Positions 63,995-64,000 of a stretch of 64,000 bases of DNA are shown here, piece by piece. The notes under the pieces were generated by a model, which ran no database searches, was not told the origin of the DNA, and saw nothing but the letters and a program-made list of their open reading frames with translations. The stretch is from Porticoccaceae bacterium (GTDB lineage: Bacteria; Pseudomonadota; Gammaproteobacteria; Pseudomonadales; Porticoccaceae). The first letter of the stretch is position 1. Every line of letters begins with the position of its first letter. A program made the position numbers and the translations under genes. Location of the stretch: assembly GCA_018069525.1 (NCBI GenBank), contig JAGPUQ010000027.1, positions 54,010 through 118,009 of the forward strand. Reading direction: 5' to 3'.

Positions 63995-64000
63995 AATAGC

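Overview
The window is 64 kb of chromosome from a gammaproteobacterium of the Pseudomonas / marine Cellvibrionales-Spongiibacteraceae type. This placement rests on gene order: leuC-leuD-leuB-asd-fimV-truA-trpF-accD-folC-dedD-cvpA-purF-metZ and rne/rluC-(HAD)-maf-yceD-rpmF-fabD-fabG-acpP-pabC-mltG-tmk-holB-pilZ-tatD are both close to the Pseudomonas arrangement. The genus cannot be fixed from the sequence alone. Coding density is high. There is one tRNA (Ser-UGA), and I see no rRNA, IS element, prophage or CRISPR array.

Layout. 1-6.4 kb: alanine symporter (cut by the window edge), D-cysteine desulfhydrase family enzyme, yajC, bcp, mdh, a dimeric dUTPase and a TatD nuclease. 6.4-16.5 kb: the replication/fatty-acid/ribosome-assembly cluster on the minus strand (pilZ, holB, tmk, mltG, pabC, acpP, fabG, fabD, rpmF, yceD, HAD phosphatase, rluC, with maf divergent). 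plsX, fabH and fabF, which often sit in this cluster, are absent. 16.5-24.3 kb: rne with a long leader and a clear terminator, tRNA-Ser, an alpha/beta hydrolase, an RRM protein, dbpA, a small membrane protein and dodecin. 24.3-31.1 kb: a tightly coupled operon purF-metZ-moxR-DUF58-tgpA. 31.2-45 kb: cvpA, dedD, folC, accD, trpF, truA, fimV, asd, leuB, leuD, leuC and a divergent LysR regulator. 45-51 kb: mnmC, two amidohydrolase-superfamily enzymes and an SDR-like protein. 51-57.6 kb: two lipoproteins, a thermonuclease, rpmE, priA, a SPOR protein and an MBL-fold hydrolase.

57.7-60.2 kb is the most unusual stretch: five small minus-strand genes of AT-rich composition, separated by imperfect palindromes that have the layout of integron attC sites (stop codon inside R'', next start codon just after R'). 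No integrase gene lies beside them, so I read this as an integrase-less cassette array (CALIN) or the edge of a degraded chromosomal integron. A plausible promoter lies upstream and a hairpin terminator lies at the distal end. 60.2-64 kb returns to housekeeping genes: alr, a glutaryl-CoA dehydrogenase-like enzyme, a small zinc-ribbon membrane protein and a CDP-alcohol phosphatidyltransferase.

A second window-wide signal is that many intergenic spacers consist of degenerate short tandem repeats (periods 7, 10, 12, 14, 15, 17, 22, 28, 29 bp). Several of these copy the last codons of the preceding gene including its stop codon. Comparable in-frame repeats occur inside genes (folC N-terminus, trpF, tatD, tgpA, the alanine symporter, the amidohydrolase and mnmC N-termini). 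This suggests that local tandem duplication followed by divergence shapes this genome. All function calls are from reading translated sequence; no database search was run.
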